This document shows positions 53,501 through 64,000 of a stretch of DNA of 64,000 nucleotides, in pieces (positions within the stretch are counted from its first letter, which is position 1; the number at the start of each line of letters is the position of its first letter). The DNA lies in NCBI RefSeq assembly GCF_035594125.1, contig NC_087158.1, forward strand, positions 7,366,501 to 7,430,500, in the 5' to 3' direction. The notes beneath the pieces were generated by a model that made no database searches, was not told the DNA's origin, and saw only the letters and a list, made by a program, of their open reading frames with translations. This stretch comes from Scylla paramamosain (taxonomy: Eukaryota > Arthropoda > Malacostraca > Decapoda > Portunidae). A program made the position numbers and the translations under genes.

Positions 53501-56086
53501 GTTACCTACAAAAAAAAAAAAAAACGCTAAAATTGATACAAAGCACTCTATATTGGGAAACAAAGGGACATTGCTAGAAAAGTGTATAATGAGTGTATTA
53601 TAGTTCAAGAGAACAACAAGGCAAAAAACGCAAAAACTCGTGTATATGGAGAAGTTTCCTAGATACCAAAATGCTGAAACTCATGAATAACACTCTTAAT
53701 TGAGAAGCAGAACAACCTTACCAAATTCGTGTATTTTGAGTGTTTTTCATATTCTTAGTTACCAAAAACCCAAATTTCATGCGAAACCAGATTTATGTGG
53801 TAAAACATGACATTTCCAGAAAAATATCTTTTGAGTGTTTTTGAGCGTGATAGGCAATAAAGCACTAAAAAGCAGGGCAATCACTTTTCATTGGAATAAA
53901 ACCAATTTTTACCAAGAACTTGCCTTTAAATGTTTTTGAGCTCCTTATATACCAAACCGCTAAAACGCATGCAAAACAAACTTTATGGAGAAACAGAATA
54001 ACATTACCAAAAACATGTAATTTGGGTGATTTTTATCATGTTATCTATAAAAACGCCTAAATACATGCAAAGAACACTATGTTTGGGAAACAAAACGACA
54101 TTACGAGAAACGTGTATTATGAGTGTTTTTTTTTAAAGTTCCTTAAGTAACAAAAAGCTAAAACACACAAATAACACTCTTTATTTAGAAAATAAAAACA
54201 AAAAATAGGAATTTTTTTTTTCATTTTCAGAGGTACGGAGATGCCAAAATTCTGGAAAAATTCAGGAAAATTATATGAACAAAAGAATATTATCAAAAAA
54301 GTTAATTTTAGCTTTTTTTCGGACTGTTTTGTACCAAACCCTAAAGTGCATGCAAAGCCTCCTATGTGAGGAAATTAAGCGACCTTACCAGAAATCTGTC
54401 TTTTGAGTGTTTTTCAGCATGTTAGGCACCAAAACGATAAATAATAAGGAACTCACTCTATATGGGAATCCAAAACATAATTACTGAAAATGTATCTTCT
54501 CAGTGTTTTACGTAGAAAAACGCAAAAACTCGTGTATATAAAGAAGTTTCTTAGAAACCAAAATGCTGAAACTCATGAATAACAATGTTAATTGAGACAC
54601 AGAACAACCTTAGGAAATGCCTGTATTTTGAGTGTTTTTCTTATTCGTAGTTAGCAATACCCAAAATAGCATAAGAAACTAGCTTTATGAGGGAAAAAAA
54701 TGACATTATCAGAAGTGTCTTTTAATTGTTTTTGAGCGTGTTAGGCAATGAAGTACTAAAAAGCAGGGCAATCACATTACATGGGAATAAAACCAACTTT
54801 TACCAAGAACTTGCCAATATGTGTTTTTAAGCTCCATACATACCAAACCGCTAAAACGCATGGAAAACAAACTTTTTGGAGTAACAGAATAACATTACCA
54901 AAAACATGTATTTTGAGTGTTTTTGATAATGTTATCTATAAAAACGCTTAAATACATGCAAAGAACCTTATGTTTGGGAAACGTAAGGACATTACGAGAA
55001 ACGTGTATTATGAGTGTTTTTAAGTTCCTTAACTACCAAAAAGCTAAAACCCACAAATAACACTCGTTATTTAGAAAAAAAAAAAAAAATTAAACAAAAA
55101 ATAAATAAAAGGATCTTTTTTTTTTTTTGTTATTCACCTTCATAGGTACCGAGATGCCAAAATTCCTGGAAAATTAGGGCAATTATATGATAGGAAATTT
55201 ATATAAAAAAGTTGATATTAGCTTTTTTTCGGATTGTTATGTACCAAACACTAAAGTGCATGCAAAGCCTCCCATATGAGGAAATTAAACGACCTTACCA
55301 GAAATCTGTGTTTTGAGTGTTTTTCAGCATGTTAGGCACCAAAACGATAAATAATGAAGAACTCACTCTATATGGCAAACCAAAATAAAATGACTGAAAA
55401 CGTGTCTTCTCAGTGTTTTACGTAGAAAAACGCTAAAACGGATGCAAAACCAACCAATATCAAGAAGTAGAAAAACATTACCAAAAAGGTATATTTTGAG
55501 TTTTTTTTGAGCTTGTTACCTACAAAAAAAAAATAACGCGAAAATTGATACAAAGCACTCTATATTGGGAAACAAAGGGACATTGCGAGAAAAGTGTATA
55601 ATGAATGTTTTATAGTTCAAAAGAACCAGAAGCCAAAAAAAGCAAAAAACTCGTGTATATGGAGAACTTTCCTAGATACCAAAATGCTGAAACTCATGAA
55701 TAACACTCTTAATTGAGAAACAGAACAACTTTACTAAATGCGTGTATTTTGAGTGCTTTTCACATTCTTAGTTACCAAAATCCCAAATTACATGTGAAAC
55801 CAGCTTTATGTGGGGAAAAAAATGACATTACCAGAAAAGAGCCTTTTGAGTGTTTTTGAGCGTGATAGGCAATAAAGCACTAAAAAGCAGGGGAATCACT
55901 TTACATGGAAATAAAATCAATTTTTACCAAGAACTTGCCTTTAAGTGTTTTGAGCTCCTTATATACCAAAACGCTAAAACGCATGCAAAACACACTTTAT
56001 GGAGAAAGAGAATAGCATTACCAAAAACATATATTTTGAGTGTTTTTGATCATGTTACCAATAAAAACGCTTAAATACATGCAAAG
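50548..56086 (+). repeat. HOR satellite array, + orientation, mirror of 17706-22127
   Basis: Landmarks at about 50973 (variant lacking GAGATGCC), 52022, 53126, 54232 and 55145 give spacings of 1049, 1104, 1106 and 913. The first lacks the same bases as the one at 21718; 53126 shares GAAATGCC with 20639; the short 0.91-kb unit matches 18636-19543. Soon after the LINE, CGCTTAAAT jumps directly to GACATTACCAG, a deletion also seen at 22127. The right side has one extra unit (50973-53126 against 20639-21718). Confidence 0.93.
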
Positions 56087-56364
56087 ATTTTGCGTTTATT
56101 TTGTAGGTAACAAGCTAAAAAACACTCAAAATATACATTTTTGGTAATGTTTTTCTGCTTCTTGATATTGGTTGGTTTGCATCAATTTTAGCGTTTTTCT
56201 ACGTAAAACACTGAAAAGACATGTTTTCATTAATTTTCTTTAGAATTGCCGCATAGAGTGAGTCCCTTATTATTTATCGTTGTGGTGCCTAACATGCTGA
56301 AAAACACTCAAAAGTCAGATTTCTGGCAATGTCTTTAATTTCCTCATATGCAAGGCCTTGCATG
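56087..56364 (-). repeat. Inverted satellite block C
   Basis: Polarity flips at GCAAAG then ATTTTGCGTTTATTTTGTAGG, and back at CTTGCATG then TCTTTTGAGTG. The exit junction is the same as in blocks A and D; the entry is different and truncated, so the block is only about 280 bp. Collinearity with the left inverted array ends here. Confidence 0.87.
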
Positions 56365-59300
56365 TCTTTTGAGTGTTTTTGAGCGTATTACGCATTAAAT
56401 CACTAAAAGGAAGGGAAATCACATTACATTGGGAAAAAAACAAATTTTACCAACAATTTGCTTGCCTTTAAGTGTTTTTAAGCTCCTTACATACCAAAAC
56501 GTTAAAACGCATGGAAAATACATTTTATGGAGAAACAAAATAATATTACCAAATACATGTATTTTGAGTGTTTTTGATCATGTTATCTATAAAAACGCTT
56601 AAATACATGCAAAGAACCTTATGTTTCGGAAACGAAAGGACATTACGAGAAACGTGTATTATGAGTGTTTTTTTTAAGTTCTTTCAGTACTTAAAAGCTA
56701 AAACCAACAAATAACACTCTTTATTTAGAAATAAAAAAATAATAAACAAAAAATTTAAAAAATAGTAATTTTTTTTTTTGTTATTCATCTTTATAGGTAC
56801 CGAGATGCCAAAATTCTGCCAAAATTCAGGGATTTTATGTGGGAAAAAGAACATCACCAAAAAAGTTAATTATAACTTTTTTTTTCGGATTGTTATGTAC
56901 CAAACCCTAAAGTGCATGCAAAGCCACCTATATAGGGAAGTTAAACGACTTTACCAGAAACCTGTCTTTTCAGTGTTTTTCAGCATGTTAGGCACCAAAA
57001 CGATAAATAATATGTCAGTCAATATGTGAATCCAAAACAAAATTACTGAAAACGTGTCTTTTCAGTGTTTTAAGTAGAAAAACGCTAAAGCGGATGCAAA
57101 CCAACCTATATGAAGAAATAGAATAACATTACTAAAAAAGATATATTTTGAGTGTTTTTGAGCTTGTTACCTACGAAAAAATGCAAAAATAGATGTAAAG
57201 CACTCTATATTAGGAAACAAAAGAACATTACGAGAAACGTGTATAATGAGTGTTTTAGTTTTAAAAGAACCACAATGCAATAAACGCAAAAAATCGTGTA
57301 TATAAAGAAATTTCTTACATAACAAAATGATGAAATGGATGAATAACACTTTTAATTCATAAACCTTACCAAATTGTGTATTTTGAGTGTTTTTCACATT
57401 CTTAGTTACGAAAATGCCAAATTACATGCGAAACTACCTTCATGTGGGGAAAAAAAATGACATTACCAAAATAGTGTCTTTTTAGTGTTTTTGAGCGTGA
57501 TATGCAATAAAGCACTAAAAAGCAGAACAATAACATTACATGGGAATAACACCAACTTTTACGAAGAACTTGCCTTTAAGTGTTTTTTTTTTAACTCCTT
57601 ACATACCAAATCGCTAAAACGCATGCAAAACACCCTATATGGAGAAACAGAATAACATTACCAAAAACATGTATTTTGAGTATTTTTAATCATGTAACCT
57701 ATAAGAACGCTTAAATACATGTAAAGAACCATTTGTTTGTATAATAAAAGGACATTACGAAAATCGTGTATTTTTGGTACTTAAGGAACTTAAAAACACT
57801 CATGTGTTTTTAAGTTCCTTAAGTACCAAAAAGCTAAAACTCACAAATAATTCTTTATAGAGAAAAAAAAAATTTGTTATTCATCTTCATAGGTACCGAG
57901 ATGCCAAAATTCTGGCAAAATTCATGGAAATTTTGTAAAAAAAAAATCATTATAAAAATTTTTTTTTAGCTTTTTTCCGGAGTTATGTACAAACTCTGAA
58001 GTGCATGCAAATCCACCTATATGGGGAAATTACAAAACTTTACCAGAAACCTGTCTTTTGAGTGTTTTTCAGCAATTTCAACAATATTACATAAAACGAG
58101 TCTTTTCAGTAATTTACGTAGAAAAAACGCTAAAACGGATGCAAACCAACCAATATGAAGAAATAGAATAACATTACCAAAAAGATATATTTTGATGTGT
58201 TTTTGAGCTTGTTACCTACAAAAAATGCAAAAATGGATGGAAAGCACTTTATATTGGCAAAGAAAATGACATTATGAGAAAGGTGTATGAGTGTTTTATA
58301 TTTTGACAAGAACCACAAGGTAAAAAACTCAAAAACTCGTATACATAAAGAAGTTTCTTACATTTAAAAAAGCTGAAACTCATGAATAACACTTTTAATT
58401 TTGAAACAGAAATATCTTACCAAATGTGTGTATTAGAAGAGTTTCTTACATACCAAAATGCTAAAACTTACGAATAACACTTTTAATTAAGAAATAGAAC
58501 TACCTTACTAAATGCCTGTGTTTTATTTTTTTTTTCACATTCTTAGTTACCAAAACCCCAAATTCCATGCAAAACTAGCTTTATGTGGGAAAAAAAAATG
58601 ATATTACCAGAAAAGTGTCTTTTGAGTGTTTTTGAGCGTGTAAGGCAATAAAGTACTAAAAAGCAGGGCAATCACACTACATGGAAATAAAAACAACTTT
58701 TACCAAGAACTTGCCTTTAAGTGTTTTTAAGCTCATTACATACCATAACGCTAAAACGCATGCAAAACACCTTTTATGGAGAAACAGAGTAAAATTACCA
58801 ACAACATAGATTTTGAGTGTTTTTGATCATGTTATCTATAGAAAAGCTTAAATACATGGAATGAACCTTATGTTTGCGAAACGAAAGGACATTACGAGAA
58901 ATGTGTATTATAAATGTTTTTTAAGTTACTTAAGTACCAAAAAGCTAAAACCCACAAATAACACTTTATTTAGAAAAAAAATAAAATAAAAAATAGGATT
59001 TTTTTTTTGTTATTCATCTTCATAGGTACCGAGATGCCTTCATAGGTACCGAGAATTCTGGGAAAATTCAGGGCTATTATATCATAAAACAAAAATTATG
59101 AATAAAGTTATTTTTAGCTTTTTTTTCGGACTGTTATGTACCAAACCCTAAAGTGCACCCAAAGACTCCTATATGAGGAAATTAAACGACCTTACCAGAA
59201 ATCTGTTTTTTGAGAGTTTTTCTGCATGTTAGGCACCAAAACGATAAATAATAAGAAACTCACTCTATATGAGAATCCAAAACAAAATTGCTGAAATTGT

Positions 59301-62300
59301 TTTTTCTTTGTTTTACGTAGAAAAAAGCTAAAACGGAGGCAAACCTACCAATATCAAGAAATAGAAAAACATTACCAAAAAGGTATATTTTGAGTGTTTT
59401 TGAGCTTGTTACCTACAAAAAAACGCGAAAATTGATGCAAAGCACTATATATTAGAAAACAAAAGGACTTTGCAAGAAAAGTGTATAATGAGTTTTTTAT
59501 AGTTGAAAACAACCAAAAGGTAAAAAAAAAACACAAAAATTCGTGTATATGGAGAAGGTTCCTACATACCAAAATGCTGAAACTCATGAATTACACTCCT
59601 AATTGAGAAATAGAACAACCTTACTAAATGCGTGTATTTTGAGTGCTTTTCACATTCTTAGTTACCAAAACCCCAAATTGCATGCGAAACCACCTTTATG
59701 TGAGAAAAAAATGACATTACCAGAAAAGTGTCTTTTAAGTGTTTTTGAGCGTGATAGGCAATAAAGCACTAAAAAGCAGGGCAATCATATTACATTGGAA
59801 TAACACCAATTAATACCAAAAACTTGCCTTTAAGTGTTTTTGAGCTCCTTATATACGAAACCGCTAAAACGCAAGCAAAACAAACTTCATGGAGAAACAG
59901 AAAAACATTATTAAAAAACATGTATTTTGAGTTTTTTTGATCATGTTATCTATAAAAACGCCTAAATACATACAAAGAACATTATGTTTGGGAAACAAAA
60001 GGACATTACGTGTATTATTAGTGTTTTTTAAGTTCGTTAAGTAACAAAAAGCTAAAACCCACAAATAACGCTCTTTATTTAGAAAATAAAAAATAAAAAA
60101 ATATAAAAATTAAATTTTTTTTTTCTGTTATTCATATTCAAAGATACCGAGATGCCAAAATTCTGGGAAAATTCAGAGCAATCATATGATAAAAGAATAT
60201 TATCAAAAAAGTTAATTTCAGCCTTTTTTTTCGGACTGTTATGTACCAAACTAAAATGCATGCAAAGACTCCTATATGAGGAAATTAAACGACCTTACCA
60301 GAAATATGTGTTTTGAGTTTTTTTTAGCATGTTAGGCACCAAAACGATAAATAATAAGGAACTCACTGTATATGGGAATCAAAAAAAAAGTTACTGAAAA
60401 CGTGTCTTCTCAGTGTTTTACGTAGAAAAACGCTTAAACGGATGAAAAGCAACCAATATCAAGAAAAAGAAAAACGTTACTGAAAAGGTACATTTTGAGT
60501 GTTTTTGAGCTTGTTACCTACAAAAAAACGCGAAAATTGGGCAAAGCGCCCTATTTTGGGAAACAAAAGTGTATAATGAGTGTTTTATAGTTCAAAAGAT
60601 CCACAAAACAAAAAACGCAAAATTTCGTGTATATGGAGAGGTTTCCTAGATACAAAAATGCTAAAACTCATGTATAACACTCCTAATTGAGAAACAGAAC
60701 AACCTTAATAAATGCGTGTATTTTGAGTGCTTTTCACATTCTTAGTTACCAAAACCCAAAATTGCATGCGAAAATAGGTTTGTGGGAAAAAAATGACTTT
60801 ACCAGAAAAGTGTCTGTTGAGTGTTTTTGAGCGTGATAAGCAATAAAGCACTTAAAAGCAGGGCAATCACATTACTTTGGAAGAAAAAAGAATTTTTACC
60901 AAGAAGTTGCCTTTAAGTGTTTTTGAGCTCCTTATATACCAAAACACTAAAACGCATGGAAAACACTCTTTATGGTGAAACAGAATAACTTTACCAAAAA
61001 CATGTATTTTGAGTGTTTTTGATCATGTTACTAATAAAAACGCTTAAATAAATGCAAAGAACACTATTTTTGGGAAACGAAAGGAGATTACGGGAAACGT
61101 GTATTTTGAGTGTTTTTAAGTTCATTAATTACCAAAAAGATAAAAACCACAAATAACACTCTTTACTGAAAAATAATAAATAAATAAAAAAAAAATACAA
61201 TATTTTTTTTTCTTTCTTATTCATGTTCACAGGTACCGTAATGCCAGAATTCGGGCAAAATTCAGGAAATTATGTGAAATAAGAACATTATCAAAAAAGT
61301 AAAATTTAACTTTTTTTTCCGAACTGTTATGTACCAAACCCCTAAAGTACATGCAAAGCCACCTATATGGGGAAATTAAACGTCTATGCCAGAAAACGGT
61401 CATATGAGTGTTTTTCAGCATGTTAGGAACCAACACGATAAATAACATGGAAGTCAAATTACATGGGAATCCAAAACAAAATTACTAAAAACGTGTCTTT
61501 TCGGTGTAGAAAAACGCTAAAACGGATGCAAACCAACTAATATGAAGAAATAAAATAACTGCCAAAAATGTATATTTTGAGTGTTTTTTAAATTGTTACC
61601 TACAAAAAACGCGAAAATGGATGGAAAGCACTCTCTTTTGGGAAGCAAAAGGACATTACAAGAAACGTGTATAATGAGTGTTTTATAGTTTCACAAGAAC
61701 TACAAGGCAAAAAACGCAAAAACTCGTGTATATAGAGAAGTTTCTTACATTTCAAAATGCTGAAACGTCTGGAACAACACTCTTAATTGAGAAACAGAAC
61801 AATCTTACTGAATGCGTGTATTTTGAGAGCTTTTCACATCCTTAGTTACAAAAACCCAAAATTGCATGCGAAACCAGCTTTATGTGTGAAAAAAATGACA
61901 TTACCAGAAAAATGTCTTTTGAGTGTTTTTGAGCATGTTGGGCAATAAAGCACTAAAAAGCAGGGCAATCACATTACATTGCAATAAAACGAATTTTTAA
62001 AGAGAACTTGCCTTTAAGTGTATTTGACCTCCTTATATACCAAAACACTAAAATGCATGCAAAATACACTTTATGGTGAAACAGAATAACATTTCCAAAA
62101 ATATGTATTTTGAGTGTATTTGATCATGTTACCAATAAAAACGCTTAAATACATGCAAAGAACCCTATTTTTTGGAAATGAAAGGACATTACGAGAAACG
62201 TGTATCATAATTGTTTCTAAGTTCATTGAGTACGAAAAAGCTAAAAGCCACAAATTACACTCTTTATTGAGAAAAAAATAAATAAAAAAATACAATTTTT

Positions 62301-63364
62301 TTTTTCATTCTTATTCAAGAATTCAAAATTCAGGCAAAGTTCAGGAAATTATATGAAATAAGAACATTATCAAAAAAGTTAAATTTAGTTTTTTTTTTTT
62401 CGGACTGTTATGTACCAAACCCCTAAAGTGCATGCAAAACCACCTGTATGGGGAAATTAAACGTTTTTGCCAGAAAACTGTTTTATGAGTGTTTTTCAGC
62501 ATGTTAGGAACCAACACGATATAACCCAAGGAAGTCAATCTATATGGGAATCGAAAACAAAATTACTGAAAACGTATCTTTTCGGTGTTTTACGTAGAAA
62601 ACGCTAAAACGGATGCAAACCAACCAAAATGAAGAAATAGAATAACATTACCAAAAAGGTATATTTTGAGTGTTTTTGAAATTGTTACCTACAAAAAACG
62701 CAAAAATGGATGGAAAGCACTGTATAATGGGAAGCAAAAGGCACCAAAAAGCATGTTAGGCACCAAAACGATAAATAATATGAAAGTCACTCTATATGGA
62801 AATCCAAAACAAAATTACTGAAAATGTGTCTTTTAAAAGATTTACGTAGCAAAACGATAAAACGGATGCAAACCAACCAATATGAAGAAACAGAATAATA
62901 TTACCAAAAAAGTATATTTTTTTTTGTGTTTTTGAGCTTGTTACATAAAAAGAAACGCGAAAATGGATGCAAAGCACTCTATATAAGGAAAAAAAAAAGG
63001 ACATAATGAGAAACGTGTATAATGAGTGTTTTATAGTTTTACCAGAATCAGAAGGCAAAAAGCGCAAAAACTCGACTGTATGGAGAAGTTTCTAAGATAC
63101 CAAAATACTGAAACTCATGAAACTCAAGAAACAGAACAACCTTATAAAATGCGTGTATTTTGGGTGTCTTTTTTTTACATTCTTAGTTATGAAAACCCCA
63201 AATTCCATCCGAAACTAGCTTTATATGGGAAAAAAATGACAATGCCAGAAAAGTGTCTGAGTGTTTTTGAGCGTGTTAGGCAATAAAGCACTAAAAAGCA
63301 GGACAATCACATTACATGGGAATTAAACCATCTTTTACAAAGAACTTTCTTTTTAGTGTTTTGG
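56365..63364 (+). repeat. HOR satellite array, + orientation, direct copy of the left end
   Basis: Landmarks at about 56796, 57892, 59025, 60142 and 61231 (spacing about 1.09-1.13 kb). From about 56895 the sequence follows positions 1-6575 unit by unit, offset by about 56.8-56.9 kb. Diagnostic matches include ATTCATGGAAATTTTG at 57910 and 1026, and the aberrant join AAGCAAAAGGCACC then AAAAAGCATG at 62733 and 5937. A local duplication, CTTCATAGGTACCGAGATGC followed by CTTCATAGGTACCGAGA, occurs at 59018-59054. Confidence 0.93.
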
Positions 63365-63823
63365 ACGCGCATTTAGTAAGGTTGCTCTGTTTCTCAATTA
63401 AGAGTGTTATTCATGAGTTTCAGCATATACACGAGTTTTTGCGTTTTTTGCCTTGTGTTTTTTTTTTTTTTTTACTGTAAAACGTTCCATATACATTTTC
63501 TCGCAATGTCCCTTTGTTTCTCAATATAGAGTGCTTTGTATCCATTTTCGCGTTTTTTTTTTTAGGTAACAAGCTCAAAAACACTCAAAATATACATATT
63601 TGGTAAAGTTTTTCTGCGTCTTGATATTGGTTGGTTTGTATCAGTTTTAGCGTTTTTCTTCGTAAAACACTGAGAAGACACGTTTTCAGTAATATTCTTT
63701 TGGATTCCCACATAGAGTGAGTTCCTTATTATTTATGGTTTTGGTGCCTAACATGCTGAAAAACACTCAAAAGACAGATTTCTGGTAAGGTCTTTAATTT
63801 TCTCATATGGGAGGCTTTGCATG
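63365..63823 (-). repeat. Inverted satellite block D
   Basis: Same entry (CGCGCATTTAGTAAGG) and exit (TTTGCATG then TCTTTT) junctions as block A at 6576-7009, within the direct duplication. Confidence 0.88.
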
Positions 63824-64000
63824 TCTTTTCAGTGTTTTTGACCGTGTTACGCAATAAAGCACTAAAAGCCAGGGCAATCATATTACATGGGAATAAAACC
63901 AAATTTTACCATGAATTTCCCTTTAAGTGTTTTTGAGCTCCTTACATACCAAAACGCTAAAACGCATGCAAAATACATTTTATGGAGAAACAGAATAACA
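63824..64000 (+). repeat. HOR satellite array, + orientation, right edge
   Basis: Satellite resumes in + orientation (GTTACGCAATAAAGCACTAA), parallel to 7010-7190, and continues past the window end. Confidence 0.9.

Overview
The window looks like repeat-dominated, AT-rich genomic DNA from an arthropod, most likely a decapod crustacean. The grounds are very long pure dinucleotide microsatellites, a TTAGG-type pentamer run, several decayed non-LTR retrotransposons of types common in decapod genomes, Penelope-like pieces, tRNA-derived SINEs, and no prokaryote-like gene organisation. The species is inference. No intact host gene can be called with confidence.

Layout. About 15.8 kb at the left (1-15776) and 15.3 kb at the right (48733-64000) are one satellite family read in the + direction. 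A further 8.2 kb (16277-24515) is the same satellite read in the - direction. The satellite is hierarchical. Subunits of about 85-100 bp share a scaffold (TTTTGAGTGTTTTTGAG, then an AAAACGC box) and are arranged, about 11 per unit, into a higher-order repeat (HOR) of about 1.1 kb. The HOR is marked by the recurring landmark GGTACCGAGATGCC. Short blocks inside the + arrays are inverted at recurrent junctions. The block 13451-15776 is more diverged and monomeric. A CR1-like LINE fragment (15777-16276) sits exactly where the left array switches direction.

The core 24516-48732 is not satellite. It is bounded by a large inverted duplication: arm 24520-27195 matches the reverse complement of 44232-46661. 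Both arms carry a (TA)n tract, a Tigger-like MITE with an inner (CT)n and a TTAGG-like run, and two short stretches that may be exons. Shared rare junctions and unit lengths show that the inverted duplication continues into the satellite: 17706-22697 on the left matches 48735-56086 on the right. A separate direct duplication links 1-7.2 kb with 56.9-64 kb.

Between the arms lie a Penelope-like 3' fragment (27200-27735), ORF1 and endonuclease remains of a LINE (28266-30129), a possible exon on the - strand (30523-30999), a CR1-like LINE (31793-33752) interrupted by a 273-bp Penelope-like foldback insertion with a 13-bp target-site duplication, two - strand copies of a jockey-like LINE (34885-36497 and 39636-42580), another - strand LINE fragment (36690-37962), a pair of tRNA-derived SINEs, and a 109-bp tandem repeat. 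The right array also contains a 5'-truncated LINE whose reverse transcriptase frame is still open (49281-50547).

Together the window reads as a palindromic block of satellite and retroelements built by segmental inversion, direct duplication and later insertions. The strongest candidate for something undescribed is the HOR satellite and its inverted architecture. The second is the foldback Penelope-like insertion with a hammerhead-like motif.
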